A DNA stretch of 64,000 nt from Natrarchaeobius halalkaliphilus. Lineage in GTDB: Archaea; Halobacteriota; Halobacteria; Halobacteriales; Natrialbaceae. The notes beneath the pieces are model-generated. The model made no database searches. It had not been told where the DNA came from and was given only the letters and a program-made list of their open reading frames with translations. Both the position numbers and the translations under genes were made by a program. The stretch lies in NCBI RefSeq assembly GCF_003841485.1, contig NZ_REFY01000007.1, positions 124,001 through 188,000 on the forward strand. Reading direction: 5' to 3'. Shown in pieces: positions 1-9,410 of the stretch (within the stretch, counting starts at the first letter, position 1; the number at the start of each line of letters is the position of its first letter).

Positions 1-573
1 CAATGTTATGTTAGCCATAGACTCGTTGGGTTTTCCGACGACTATATCCGGATCGCGGCCCGATGCTGCGACAATCGCTGCAATAATAGCACCAGTTCCA
101 GGGGCGATACCAGAGTCGGTTGGGCTAGAACGGTCCGGATTTGTAACGATGAACGGGATACCCGTGTCAAGAATGTTTAAGGTCATTTGTAATGTGTTGA
201 AATCAAATGAACGATCTTTTCCAACGACGAGAGTTTCAGCATCACAAGGATCTGAGCTTATCGCTACGCCACGTTCGGACAATTCATCGCGCAGAGGGTC
301 CTCTCCAATGACAAACGCAACCGCATCTGAGTACGCCTCAGAAACATATGATGCAGTTACTGATGCGCTGGTAAGGATTTCGTTTCGATTGGTCGACACA
401 CCCATACTTTCTAGCTTTTCTACACACGTGCGTATTGATTTTGTAGAAGAGTTTGTGGCAAAGACGATATCGAGGTCAAATGATCGCATTCGGTTGATTG
501 CCTTCACAGCACCAGGAATCGGTTCATTGGAACGATACACTGTCCCATCTAAATCTATAATAGCTCCGTCCAT
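1..573 (-). CDS. HAD-IIA family sugar/aryl phosphatase (3' end outside window)
   Basis: The reading frame is open to the left edge, so only the first 191 residues are seen. It starts MDGAIIDLDGTVYRSN, which holds HAD motif I with the nucleophilic Asp. FATNSST is motif II. A C2-type cap follows and VVGKPN near residue 182 is the motif III lysine region. This is the pattern of NagD/AraL/4-nitrophenylphosphatase proteins, which remove phosphate from small sugar or aryl phosphates in the cytoplasm. Motif IV lies outside the window. It belongs to the AT-rich island with the phosphonate-type importer, so a role in releasing phosphate from imported esters is inferred. The substrate cannot be read from the sequence. 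Confidence 0.85.
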   Translation of the reverse strand, partial: MDGAIIDLDGTVYRSNEPIPGAVKAINRMRSFDLDIVFATNSSTKSIRTCVEKLESMGVSTNRNEILTSASVTASYVSEAYSDAVAFVIGEDPLRDELSERGVAISSDPCDAETLVVGKDRSFDFNTLQMTLNILDTGIPFIVTNPDRSSPTDSGIAPGTGAIIAAIVAASGRDPDIVVGKPNESMANITL

Positions 574-843
574 GTGATGTGTGCAATTCTTTTACCGGGA
601 CTTAATGATTTGGATGGGTATGCAGCAGCAATATGTAAAGAAGGGTGAGAGTATATATTACTGTTAAGATGGTCTTTAGATGAACAGTAGAAAGGAAGTT
701 TGCTACCTCGCAAACACATCGTACGGTACAGTAGTCTCTGCGAGTCGGTATACACCAGATCGCACGACAGCTGTGCACCAGCATTCGAATCGTTACAGTA
801 ATCAGCATAACCGTGCTATCCAGAATAGCACGAAATCCCAGTA

Positions 844-1497
844 CTACAACGTACTGATTAAACTCGGTAACTCTTCAGCAATTTGATTCTGTTCAACGTG
901 ACCGGCGGCTCTTGAGTGTGGATCGGGGCCACCGTCATAGAGCACCTGAATCGCGCGAAGACCAGCATTGGTTGCCCCATTTATATCGGATTCAATACTA
1001 TCACCAACGTAGACCGCCTCCTCCGGACTTACAGCTAATTCATTTAGAATGGTTTTGAAAGAAAGGGAGTCAGGTTTACCGCTTTGAATCTCGCCTGTTG
1101 CCAAAGCTTCGTCAAAGAGATTATCCCAACCCAGGGTCGCAAGCTTTTCACGCTGAGCGCGTTCTGGACCATTTGTCAATAGGCCAATAGAATACTCATG
1201 AGAGAGTTCTTCTAACATAGCCACCACGCCATCAAGGGGCAGTATGGCTTCAGCCGTCACATCACGGTATGCTGCTGCTGCTGCTGCTGGATCGATGTCA
1301 TCCTGATCCGCAAGTAGTTCCGCAAAAATTGGCTCGCGTGTTTCATTTGTTAAATATTTCTTATGGACACTCAAATATTCCTCATTTGTTAGAGGGGGTG
1401 CACCAACCTCATCTGTAGTCGCAGCTAAGCGAGCGTTCCTATCGCGATCAAACACGACAAGCGTGTTATCTAGGTCAAATATAACAGTCTCAACCAT
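844..1497 (-). CDS. HAD superfamily hydrolase (phosphatase)
   Basis: A 217-residue protein starting MVETVIFDLDNTLVVFD (motif I). LLTNG is motif II, GKPDSLSF carries the motif III Lys, and VYVGDSIESDINGA is motif IV. It has the helical C1 cap of phosphoglycolate phosphatase or YjjG-like nucleotidases. The open frame extends upstream to 1638, but that stretch has no family similarity and the motif I strand begins right at the chosen Met. It shares strand and AT-rich composition with the importer operon but is separated from it by a hairpin terminator, so it is probably transcribed on its own. The substrate is unknown. Confidence 0.85.
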   Translation of the reverse strand: MVETVIFDLDNTLVVFDRDRNARLAATTDEVGAPPLTNEEYLSVHKKYLTNETREPIFAELLADQDDIDPAAAAAAYRDVTAEAILPLDGVVAMLEELSHEYSIGLLTNGPERAQREKLATLGWDNLFDEALATGEIQSGKPDSLSFKTILNELAVSPEEAVYVGDSIESDINGATNAGLRAIQVLYDGGPDPHSRAAGHVEQNQIAEELPSLISTL

Positions 1498-1824
1498 AGC
1501 AATTTCAACGAGTTCACCAGTGATGAATGTTTCTATAGAAACCACCAGAATGAACTCGAGAGAAAAATCACAATCAGTGTACATCTGTACGTCAACCAAC
1601 CGAAACAACGTTTCCCGAACTTTAAGCCGACCGATCAATCAGGTGAAAACCGGAGGCGTAGCTACTAAATTCACTGAGGCCAGTGTGTTCAACGATCAGT
1701 GGCAGTCCATGATTGCTTATACCCCTATTTTAACAAAAAAGTCGGTTCATATTATCGTCTGTGAACCGATATGGTCGTGATGTTTTTTATATATTATAGG
1801 ATAGAAACATGTGGCATGCGTGAG
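1498..1824. other. Intergenic gap with terminator and promoter-like AT tract
   Basis: This 327-base gap lies between two minus-strand genes. It holds the hairpin described at 1729-1768 and an AT-rich tract near 1783-1800. No coding frame here shows protein-like character; the open frames are antisense to or upstream extensions of the neighbours. Confidence 0.6.
1729..1768 (-). terminator. Hairpin plus T-run terminator of the phn/phosphoesterase operon
   Basis: Read on the minus strand, a perfect 7-bp stem (CGGTTCA at 1743-1749 pairing with TGAACCG at 1762-1768, 12-base loop) is followed within two bases by a run of six T. It sits about 57 bases past the stop of the metallophosphoesterase gene, the last gene of the importer operon. 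Confidence 0.55.
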
Positions 1825-2772
1825 TTACTCTTCGACAAGAAGGGGCAAACGCCCAAGACGATTAGAAGCCATCTCCAAACTACCTTGAGAAGTAACGCTA
1901 CCGTTCTTGGCAAACCAATACGACTCAGTGATCTCATCACGATCCGATAATGGAACGAGAAAGACTGTTGTACCCCTTGAGGAGATCTCTGCCAGTAAGT
2001 AAGACTGTGGGAACGAACAGACTGCAGGTGCGATTAGTTCCAGGTAATTTTCCGTATTGGTAACCGCTGGAAGATGATGATGGCCCGAAACCACTAAAGG
2101 TGATGAATTAGCTGGCAACGAATCAACAAGAGAGGTTCTATTTTCTATCTGGAACTGATTCCAGGGGTAGTCAACGGTATGTTCAGGAAGTAGAGAAAGG
2201 TTGTGATGCAGTGTAACGATAGTGCGAGAAACGTCCAAATCGAGGCCACTGATGTAATCTAGCTGCTGCTGTGAGATTTTTCCCGACGCCGTATTTCTGA
2301 GACAGCCATCTGGGGTACACGAACTGTTCAAAGAAATCACACTGGTCTCGTTGAATTCAGTCACGAACGGATATCCATCACCGCGAGGAGTATATCGCCG
2401 CTTGAATTCAGTATATAAAAGCGACCTGTGCTCGTCGTGTTCTTTGGGGACGTCGTGATTTCCAGGGAGTGAAATCCAAGGAAACTGAAGTTGTTCGACC
2501 ATCGTGTCAAACAAATCAAATTCTTTAGGACGCCCATCGTGGGTCTGATCACCAAGAAATACGACGCCGGAAACATCCCTTGCATTGATGTCCGAAATCA
2601 GTGTTTCGAATAGCTCTTCAGTTCTATGGTACACTTTGCTAGTTCCGAATCCATCTGTTGATAAATGGATATCAGCGACGAAAGCAAGGCGTGTCAACTG
2701 TTGAGATCGTGGCTTTCGTAACTTTGCAAGTACTGGGCCAGGTTGTTCGTCCGGAAAATCGTGAACAGTCAT
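1825..2772 (-). CDS. Calcineurin-like metallophosphoesterase
   Basis: A 315-residue cytosolic enzyme with the full dimetal set: VADIHLS (DxH), FLGDQTHDG (GD), LPGNHDVP (GNHD), TLHHNLSL and SGHHHLPA (GHxH). These motifs are typical of phosphodiesterases of the Icc/GlpQ-like 3',5'-cAMP phosphodiesterase group. The start at 2772 was chosen because it lies 4 bases after the upstream permease stop; the longer frame to 2829 would overlap the permease. Its place as the last gene of a phosphonate-type importer operon suggests it hydrolyses imported phosphodiesters or related organophosphates. That substrate assignment is inference. Confidence 0.88.
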   Translation of the reverse strand: MTVHDFPDEQPGPVLAKLRKPRSQQLTRLAFVADIHLSTDGFGTSKVYHRTEELFETLISDINARDVSGVVFLGDQTHDGRPKEFDLFDTMVEQLQFPWISLPGNHDVPKEHDEHRSLLYTEFKRRYTPRGDGYPFVTEFNETSVISLNSSCTPDGCLRNTASGKISQQQLDYISGLDLDVSRTIVTLHHNLSLLPEHTVDYPWNQFQIENRTSLVDSLPANSSPLVVSGHHHLPAVTNTENYLELIAPAVCSFPQSYLLAEISSRGTTVFLVPLSDRDEITESYWFAKNGSVTSQGSLEMASNRLGRLPLLVEE

Positions 2773-2776
2773 AGAG

Positions 2777-3613
2777 TTATGTAGTCTTCGACCGGAAATA
2801 TGCAGAGACAACTTCACTGATCGCGACAATAACTAGAATTGCAATCAAGATCGTAAGCACCGCATCCCAATTGAAATAATTTACGCTCGTGTTTAGCTGG
2901 ACTCCAATTCCTCCAGCACCGACTAATCCAAGGATGGTTGCAGCCCTTACATTTATGTCCCACCGGTACGTCGCGACGCCGATGAACGCTGGTTTAATTT
3001 GGGGAACGATTCCATAAACCAAGATATCAAAGCTAGATCCACCAGTTGCAGCAATCGCTTCTACTTGATTCGGATCTATCTCTTCGATTGCTTCAGCTAA
3101 TAACTTAGATACGAATCCGATTGATCGCATAGCAAGCGCAAGAACCCCTGAGAGAGCACCAGGACCAAACACCACCACGAATATCAATGCCCATATTATG
3201 ACATTAACAGATCTAGTGAACGAGATTATGAATTTTCCCAAACCATACGTGATTTTGTTGGGTGTTGTGTTTCTCGCTGCGAGAAAAGCAACAGGTAACG
3301 CAAGCAAAATCGCCAGTATCGTGCCCACAATAGCCATATTGATAGTTTCAATCAGTGGGCCCATGATCTCGTGGGTGTATCCAATATCTGGTGGGAACAT
3401 TCGTCCGAGCAGATCCTGAATCGTCGCAGACGCAGTCCACATATAATAGAAGTTCATGTCCAAAAATCGCCATGACACGATCACAACAATCAAAGAGACC
3501 GCAAGGCTCAGAAAACGCGTCAGACGTTGTCTGAGTGAAAAGCGGTTCCACTCTCGATGCTTCCGTGAATCGTCCTGTTGGCCGGCGTTGTGGGGTGTGC
3601 TACTTTCAGACAT
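2777..3613 (-). CDS. phnE: Phosphonate-type ABC transporter permease PhnE (copy 1)
   Basis: A 278-residue inner membrane permease with about six hydrophobic helices. The segment around EIDPNQVEAIAATGGSSFDI is the EAA-type coupling loop that contacts the ATPase. WDINVRAATILGLVGAGGIG is the strongly conserved PhnE block near the C-terminus. It overlaps the upstream permease by one base, so the two permeases are co-translated and likely form a heterodimer in the membrane with PhnC and PhnD. The family takes up phosphonates, phosphite or organophosphates; the ligand cannot be told from sequence. Confidence 0.93.
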   Translation of the reverse strand: MSESSTPHNAGQQDDSRKHREWNRFSLRQRLTRFLSLAVSLIVVIVSWRFLDMNFYYMWTASATIQDLLGRMFPPDIGYTHEIMGPLIETINMAIVGTILAILLALPVAFLAARNTTPNKITYGLGKFIISFTRSVNVIIWALIFVVVFGPGALSGVLALAMRSIGFVSKLLAEAIEEIDPNQVEAIAATGGSSFDILVYGIVPQIKPAFIGVATYRWDINVRAATILGLVGAGGIGVQLNTSVNYFNWDAVLTILIAILVIVAISEVVSAYFRSKTT

Positions 3614-4428
3614 TATTGTACCTTGTTACGAATCCATGCGCTGAACATTTCACCGAGTAATACGATTGCAACGATGACCAGCAAAATTGCAAGGGTGAAA
3701 TCATACTGATACGTATCGAACGAGAGCATCAGTGTCATTCCAATACCACCAGCACCGACGATGCCGACAATGGTGCTGGCACGAATATTGATATCCATTC
3801 GATAGACGGTGAGACCGATAATACGTGGCATCACTTGCGGAAGAATGCCATAGGTTGCTACCTGAGACCGCGACGCACCGACTGCTCGAATAGCATTTAT
3901 CTGGCCCTCATCAATGTCTTCAAGATCCTCCGAGAGAAGTTTTGCGAAGAATCCAGGTGTCGCAATCGTGAGTGCAAGTATACCGGCTAACGGTCCAAAC
4001 CCAACCGCAGTAACAATAACAATCGCGAGCACAAGCTCGTGCAATGCTCGCGAAATCATTACTATTGACCTGCCAAATAGATAGACCGGTTTCGGTACCA
4101 GATTCCCAGCCGCGATAAACGCGATTGGAATACTGATCCCAACCCCAATCACCGTCGCAATAACGGCCATGGCAAGCGTCTCGAGGATTCCACTCCAGAT
4201 TCGCGGACGAGTGCTGTCACCATAATCAGGAGGGAACATCTCAGTAATCAGCATCTGGCTGCTTTCGATTCCAGCTATAAACCTCTCGAAACTGATCCTG
4301 AGCTCCCACACACTCCAGATTAAAAATAGGAGAATCGAGAGATAGACAACGTACTTTACAAACTTATTATAAAATAACGAAGGGCGTTCCCAGCTCTTAT
4401 TTTGCGAGAGTTCATTATCAGTAGACAT
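3613..4428 (-). CDS. phnE: Phosphonate-type ABC transporter permease PhnE (copy 2)
   Basis: A 271-residue permease paralogous to the next gene. It has the EAA-like coupling loop (EDIDEGQINAIRAVGASRSQ) and the C-terminal block MDINIRASTIVGIVGAGGIG. An N-terminal helix (about residues 28-45) precedes a periplasm-side segment and then the core helices. It starts one base after the phnC stop, which fits a tightly coupled operon. Two different PhnE subunits per transporter is a known arrangement for this family. Confidence 0.93.
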   Translation of the reverse strand: MSTDNELSQNKSWERPSLFYNKFVKYVVYLSILLFLIWSVWELRISFERFIAGIESSQMLITEMFPPDYGDSTRPRIWSGILETLAMAVIATVIGVGISIPIAFIAAGNLVPKPVYLFGRSIVMISRALHELVLAIVIVTAVGFGPLAGILALTIATPGFFAKLLSEDLEDIDEGQINAIRAVGASRSQVATYGILPQVMPRIIGLTVYRMDINIRASTIVGIVGAGGIGMTLMLSFDTYQYDFTLAILLVIVAIVLLGEMFSAWIRNKVQ

Positions 4429-4429
4429 A

Positions 4430-5227
4430 TTACGTACTCTCGTGGGGCGTTACCTCGGTTGGTTGGTCCGTTTCCGGTGACGTTCGGGATTTGCCGTCAC
4501 GGTATATCGTGTCTCTAGCCTCTTCGTCGAGTTCTGCTGGAGTGCCTTCGAATGAGAGGGATCCGTTCGTCAATCCAATAATGTGATCAGTGTACTCGAG
4601 GGCTAGATCGACCTCATGAATATTAATTAAGACAGGAATATCACGTTCATCCGCAATATCGGTTAGGAGTTCCATCACTTCGTGAGAAGTCTCAGGATCA
4701 AGGCTACTCGTTGGTTCGTCCGCCAGCATTATTTTAGGTCGCTGTACAACCGCTCGGGCGATTCCGACCCGTTGGCGTTGTCCACCGGAGAGTGCGTCAG
4801 CACGGTTATTCTCCAGCCCACCAAGACCAACTCTGTCGAGTATCTGGTACGCCTCAGTGATATCTTTTTGTGGGAACGACCGACGAATCGAACTGAGGTT
4901 TCCAACGTATCCGAGACGGCCAGATAATACGTTCTCCATTACAGTTAATCGTTCGACGAGATTGTACTCCTGAAATATCATACCCATATCACGCCTGGTA
5001 TTACGAAGTTCGTTTTTAGAGAGGGAAGTGATTTCAGTTCCGTCCAGATACACTTCTCCCGATGTTGGCTCCGTGAGACGGTTTATACAGCGAATAAACG
5101 TACTTTTGCCTGCGCCGCTGGGACCGATGATCGATACAATCTCGTTACCAGAGACCTCTACCGATACATCATCTAGGGCCCGATCTCCTGTGTCATAAAC
5201 TTTCTCTAAATTGTTTACTGTTAACAT
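4430..5227 (-). CDS. phnC: Phosphonate-type ABC transporter ATPase PhnC
   Basis: A 265-residue ABC ATPase with Walker [10 protein letters not shown] (about residues 34-42), Q-loop [13 protein letters not shown], signature [14 protein letters not shown], Walker [13 protein letters not shown] and the switch His in NIHEVDLAL. The [18 protein letters not shown] segment is typical of PhnC rather than other importer ATPases. The C-terminal 20 residues are a polar tail. It energises the two PhnE permeases encoded directly downstream. The 116 bases before it, after phnD, hold an AT-rich stretch that could be an internal promoter. Confidence 0.94.
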   Translation of the reverse strand: MLTVNNLEKVYDTGDRALDDVSVEVSGNEIVSIIGPSGAGKSTFIRCINRLTEPTSGEVYLDGTEITSLSKNELRNTRRDMGMIFQEYNLVERLTVMENVLSGRLGYVGNLSSIRRSFPQKDITEAYQILDRVGLGGLENNRADALSGGQRQRVGIARAVVQRPKIMLADEPTSSLDPETSHEVMELLTDIADERDIPVLINIHEVDLALEYTDHIIGLTNGSLSFEGTPAELDEEARDTIYRDGKSRTSPETDQPTEVTPHEST

Positions 5228-5343
5228 TTTTTATTACCTCATCTATGGGTGCTTATCGATAATGATACTTAAAGGTATTCACACCGCGCGATTCACGTGC
5301 CGCTACTACCTAGTCAGTGCATGGGATAGTCTGAGTCCCGAGA

Positions 5344-6474
5344 TCATATTTGGTCCTCTACGTATTCGACTTCATTGTATTCCTGTATAGACAGGACGGC
5401 GTCCCAGTGGCTTGCATAATCGATTTCGACCCATCGGCCTCGTCCATCGTAGTATTCAGCCAGCTCAGTGTCCATGTAATCGTACTCTAAGTACGCATTT
5501 CGAATTCCTTCACGGATATCTGGATGAAGGTTGTACTTGTACGTGAATCCAGTTGTAACGAAGGGGACACTGTTATAAACGACTTTTAGCTCATCAGCAT
5601 CGGCTGCCCCCTCGCGCGAGGCTCGCTCTACAACAGTACTGGCAACTGGTGCGGCTTCATAGTCGCCGTGTTGAACTCCGAGAATGCTGTTTTCGTGGCT
5701 TCCGGAGTATTCAACGTCGTAGTCCTCATCGGGTTCCACCCCTTCATCAGTAAACCACGCACGCGGCGCCAAATTACCGGAATTGGACGCAGGGTCGGTG
5801 TGGGCAACGCTCTTGCCTTCTAAATCATCCAGTGAATTGATTTCATCATTATTTGCCTGGGTCACTACCCACAGTTTGTATCCGAACGTATCTTCAGCGA
5901 CCTGAATTGCAAACGGAACTGCACCCGCCATATTCACTGCAAACGGAACCGCGCCCGTTCCGAATCCACACGTGTGAAGCCGATCTGCACGCATTGCTTC
6001 GACCTGTGCAGCATAGGAGGTCAGCCCGTGAAATTCAGTATCTTTGCCGGTTTCAGCCTCAACGTTTTCTCGGATTGGATCCATCAGGTCTTCGTATACA
6101 CCAGGATCTTCGCTGGGTACGAGCGACATGACAATCGTGTCTGGATCAATCCACTCATCGGAACTCTCCGGTGGTTCTGGGTGTGGATTTCCATACCGCG
6201 GCTCATCACGCTCTTCAAAATTATCCAGTTCGTTTATGTTGGCAACTTCGAAGCCTTCATCAAGCAGCGTCGGGGCCATCTGCGGGAACACTGGATTATC
6301 AGGATCAAAGTCTTCGAACTCTGTGCCACCCCCGTTTCCAGTACCGTTCCCTGTCGAGTCACCGTTACCACCGCTTCCGGAATCGTCATCCCCACCAACA
6401 CATCCTGCAAGTCCACTCATAAACGCTGCGCCGGTACCCATCAATAGGTTCCTTCGTCTGTTGTTAACTGGCAT
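5344..6474 (-). CDS. phnD: Phosphonate-type substrate-binding lipoprotein PhnD
   Basis: A 376-residue secreted binding protein. The N-terminus has a twin-arginine-like signal (RRRNLLMGTGAAFMSGLAGC) ending in a lipobox Cys, followed by a Gly/Asp/Ser-rich linker usual for haloarchaeal lipoproteins. The mature part holds PhnD-type blocks such as MSLVPSEDPG and HTDPASNSGNLAPRAWF, seen in ligand-contacting loops of the family. The start at 6474 was preferred over an upstream Met at 6489 because it lies about 30 bases from a TATA box. It delivers ligand to PhnC/PhnE. Whether the ligand is a phosphonate, phosphite or a phosphate ester is open. Confidence 0.9.
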   Translation of the reverse strand: MPVNNRRRNLLMGTGAAFMSGLAGCVGGDDDSGSGGNGDSTGNGTGNGGGTEFEDFDPDNPVFPQMAPTLLDEGFEVANINELDNFEERDEPRYGNPHPEPPESSDEWIDPDTIVMSLVPSEDPGVYEDLMDPIRENVEAETGKDTEFHGLTSYAAQVEAMRADRLHTCGFGTGAVPFAVNMAGAVPFAIQVAEDTFGYKLWVVTQANNDEINSLDDLEGKSVAHTDPASNSGNLAPRAWFTDEGVEPDEDYDVEYSGSHENSILGVQHGDYEAAPVASTVVERASREGAADADELKVVYNSVPFVTTGFTYKYNLHPDIREGIRNAYLEYDYMDTELAEYYDGRGRWVEIDYASHWDAVLSIQEYNEVEYVEDQI

Positions 6475-6499
6475 CCATCTATACCACATGAATTATAGG

Positions 6500-6509
6500 T
6501 ATATAACTA
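6500..6509 (-). promoter_or_regulatory. TATA box of the phn operon
   Basis: On the minus strand the sequence AGTTATAT lies about 30 bases upstream of the chosen phnD start, the usual spacing for a nearly leaderless haloarchaeal transcript. The rest of the 301-base gap up to lpdA (6475-6775) shows no gene. Confidence 0.55.
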
Positions 6510-6775
6510 TATCCCATTTTTCCATCTCCCTTCTTTGACCATAATATCTAAAATGTTTTTCGTATAACTGGTCTGGATACATCCGGCACTATGTTCCGTA
6601 GATTCAATAGGCAGAGACATTCCCGTATAGATGCCACGGTAAATTGGTGCACATCAAAACTCACAATCTGTATGAATTCAGTTAGAAATTAGTACCATTA
6701 TTGTCGTACCCAGCCAAATGAGGACAAGATCAACTCAGTAATTTTAAGCCGTCCCCGCGAATACTCGAGTACAGT

Positions 6776-8191
6776 ATGACCTCTGAAAGCGGTTCTAGTG
6801 ACACAGATGTCGTCGTGATCGGTGCTGGCCCCGGAGGGTACGTCGCTGCGATCAGGGCGGCACAGCACGGGCGCGACGTTACACTGGTCGAGAAGAACGC
6901 CTACGGCGGGACGTGTCTCAACGTCGGCTGCATTCCGTCGAAAGCGCTCATCACGGCAACGGATATCGCATACGACGCGGGGCAGGCCGAAGAGATGGGA
7001 GTCTACGCAGAAGCGGCGGTTGATCTCAAAGAGATGGTCGAATGGAAAGACGGTATCGTAGATCGATTGACCAACGGCGTCGAAAAACTCTCGAGCGCAC
7101 GCGGCGTCACGTTGGTCGAGGGTACCGCATCGTTCGTCAACGAACGAACACTCGAGATCGAGACGGGTGGTGAGCGCGATCGGCTCTCGTTCGACCACGC
7201 GATCATCGCGACTGGATCACGGCCTATCGAGCTCCCAGGTATGGCTTTCGACGGCGAGACAGTGCTGTCCTCGACGCACGCGCTCGCACTCGAGCGGGTG
7301 CCACAACGGCTCGTCGTCGTCGGTGCGGGGTACATCGGCATGGAACTTTCGACGGTATTCGCAAAGCTGGGGACGGACGTCACGGTCGTCGAAATGCTCG
7401 GGGGCGTTCTCCCAGGGTACGACGACGAGATCTCGAATACCATCCGTTCGCGGGCCGAGAAGCTCGGGATAACGTTCCGGTTTGGAGAAGGTGCAAGCGA
7501 CGCGACACAGACCCCGAACGGCGTTCGAGTCACGACCGAAAACGAGGGTGAAGAGTCGTTCGAATACGACGCCGACCACGTCGTCGTCGCCGTCGGCCGA
7601 GAGCCCGTTACCGACACGCTCGCGCTCGAAAAGATCGGAATCGAGCCGGACGATCGCGGGTTTATTCGGACCGACGAGCAGGGACGGACCGAGTGCGATC
7701 ACGCGTTCGCGATCGGAGACGTCACCGGAGAGCCGATGCTCGCCCACGCGGCGAGCAAAGCGGGTCACGTCGTTGCGGACGTAGTCGCCGGAGAAACGAC
7801 GACGCTGGATGAGTTCGTCGTGCCGGCGGCCGTGTTTACCGATCCCGAAATTGGATCAGTGGGGATGACCGCGGATGAGGCGACCGAACGCGGATACGAA
7901 CCGGTCGTCGGTCGAATGCCGCTCAACGCGTCGGGTCGTGCCCTCACGCTCGACGAACCAGACGGGTTCGTCCGAATAGTCGCTGATGGAGACACCGAAA
8001 CGATCCTCGGTGCACAGATCGTCGGTCCCGAAGCATCGGAACTGATCGCTGAACTCGCACTCGCGATCGACCTCGAGGCGACGCTGGCGGATCTCGCAAC
8101 GACCGTTCACACGCATCCAACGCTGAGCGAAGCCGTGATGGAGGCCGCGGCAAACGCTCGCGGCGAGGCAATCCATACGCTCAACAGATAG
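6776..8191 (+). CDS. lpdA: Dihydrolipoyl dehydrogenase (E3)
   Basis: A 471-residue flavoprotein that reoxidises dihydrolipoyl groups on E2 and passes electrons to NAD+. The FAD site is VIGAGPGGYVAAIRA, the redox-active pair is GGTCLNVGCIPSKAL, the NAD site is VVGAGYIGMELS, and the C-terminal interface has the catalytic His motif HTHPTLSEAVMEAA. Length and motifs are standard. A TATA-like ATTTTAAG at 6741-6748 lies about 31 bases before the ATG. The gene converges on the E1/E2 genes of an oxoacid dehydrogenase and is the likely E3 of that complex. Confidence 0.95.
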   Translation: MTSESGSSDTDVVVIGAGPGGYVAAIRAAQHGRDVTLVEKNAYGGTCLNVGCIPSKALITATDIAYDAGQAEEMGVYAEAAVDLKEMVEWKDGIVDRLTNGVEKLSSARGVTLVEGTASFVNERTLEIETGGERDRLSFDHAIIATGSRPIELPGMAFDGETVLSSTHALALERVPQRLVVVGAGYIGMELSTVFAKLGTDVTVVEMLGGVLPGYDDEISNTIRSRAEKLGITFRFGEGASDATQTPNGVRVTTENEGEESFEYDADHVVVAVGREPVTDTLALEKIGIEPDDRGFIRTDEQGRTECDHAFAIGDVTGEPMLAHAASKAGHVVADVVAGETTTLDEFVVPAAVFTDPEIGSVGMTADEATERGYEPVVGRMPLNASGRALTLDEPDGFVRIVADGDTETILGAQIVGPEASELIAELALAIDLEATLADLATTVHTHPTLSEAVMEAAANARGEAIHTLNR

Positions 8192-8417
8192 CTCAGCATC
8201 GATGGGCCACGAGTGAAAAACCGCACCGTGAATAGTATCGAATCGTTTTGTCGGTCGTAATCGTGTGAGACGATCCGGCGTAAGTCAGCACCGTGCTACC
8301 GCGATCCGTACGAGAGACGGCGACGGACAGCAGTCACGCACTCGGGAGTGAGAGGAAACCGGCGACAAAGACGCGAAAGAGGACAGATACGTGACGAACG
8401 TCGAGCGCGAGCGATCG

Positions 8418-9410
8418 TCAGGCGAGGTCGAGAATCTCGTCGACGATCTCGTCGGTTCCCGGGATGATCTCGTCTTCGAGCGTCGGACTAAACGGAATCG
8501 GAACGTTGTCGACACCGAGTCGCTTGACGGGAAGGTCGAGATCCCAGAACGCACCCTCGGAGATCACTGCCGACAGTTGTGACTGGGTCCCGTAACTCAG
8601 CGGCGTGTCGTCGACGACGACACAGCGACCGGTCTTGCGGGCGCTTTCGACGATCGTTTCGGTGTCGAGCGGTGAAATCGTCCGGGGGTTAACGACTTCC
8701 ACGCTGATCCCGTCCGACGCCAGCCGTTCGGCGGCCTCGAGTGCGTTCCAGAGTTGGTTCTGGGTCGCGACTACGGTGACGTCCTCGCCGCGGCGCTCGA
8801 TCGCTGCCTTCCCGATTTCGTACTGGTAGTCCTCAGTCGGTACTGGGGCTTTCCGGTTGTAGACCCCACCGTGTTCGAACACCATCACCGGGTCGTCGCT
8901 TCTGACGGCGGCTTTCAACAGTCCTTTGGTGTCTGCAGGCGTCGACGTACAAACGACCTTCAGCCCCGGAATCGCTGCCAACCAGTGGTGCAGCGCCTGA
9001 GAGTGTTGGGCGGCCGCGTTTGCACCCATCACGTTTTTGGTTCGGATTACCATCGGCAAGTCGAGTTCCCCGCCGAACATGTAGCGCATCTTGGCGACCT
9101 GGTTGAGCAACTGATCGCCAGCCACGCCCAGGAACCCACAGTACATGACCTCGACGACGGGACGCATGCCGGTCGCGGCCGCGCCAAGTGCGCTTCCGAC
9201 CATCGAAACCTCGCTGATCGGAGTGTTTCGCACGCGATCGGTACCAAAGCGGTCGTCCAGACCTTTGAGGATATTCGAGGTTCCGCCACGTCCGGAGACG
9301 TCTATCCCCTGAATGTAGACCCGGTCGTCGCGTTCCATCTCCTCACCGAGCGTCCGGTTGATCACGTCACGAACCGCGAACTCTTCGCTCTCGCCTGCAG
9401 TTGCGCTCAT
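8418..9410 (-). CDS. 2-oxoacid/acetoin dehydrogenase E1 component, beta subunit
   Basis: A 330-residue transketolase-fold beta subunit. It pairs with the alpha subunit to form the thiamine diphosphate enzyme that decarboxylates the 2-oxo substrate and acylates lipoyl-E2. Family blocks include RVYIQGIDVSGRGGTSNILK, RNTPISEVSMVGSALGAA, and the C-terminal domain segment VVDDTPLSYGTQSQLSAVI. Its ATG overlaps the alpha-subunit stop by four bases (ATGA), so the two are translationally coupled. The overall pattern is closest to acetoin- or branched-chain-type E1 rather than the E. coli-type single-chain E1; the substrate is not certain. Confidence 0.92.
   Translation of the reverse strand: MSATAGESEEFAVRDVINRTLGEEMERDDRVYIQGIDVSGRGGTSNILKGLDDRFGTDRVRNTPISEVSMVGSALGAAATGMRPVVEVMYCGFLGVAGDQLLNQVAKMRYMFGGELDLPMVIRTKNVMGANAAAQHSQALHHWLAAIPGLKVVCTSTPADTKGLLKAAVRSDDPVMVFEHGGVYNRKAPVPTEDYQYEIGKAAIERRGEDVTVVATQNQLWNALEAAERLASDGISVEVVNPRTISPLDTETIVESARKTGRCVVVDDTPLSYGTQSQLSAVISEGAFWDLDLPVKRLGVDNVPIPFSPTLEDEIIPGTDEIVDEILDLA

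Noticed and set aside
1498-1638. Longer N-terminus for the HAD protein at 844-1497
   Set aside because: The first HAD strand starts right at the Met at 1497; the extra 47 residues have no family match.
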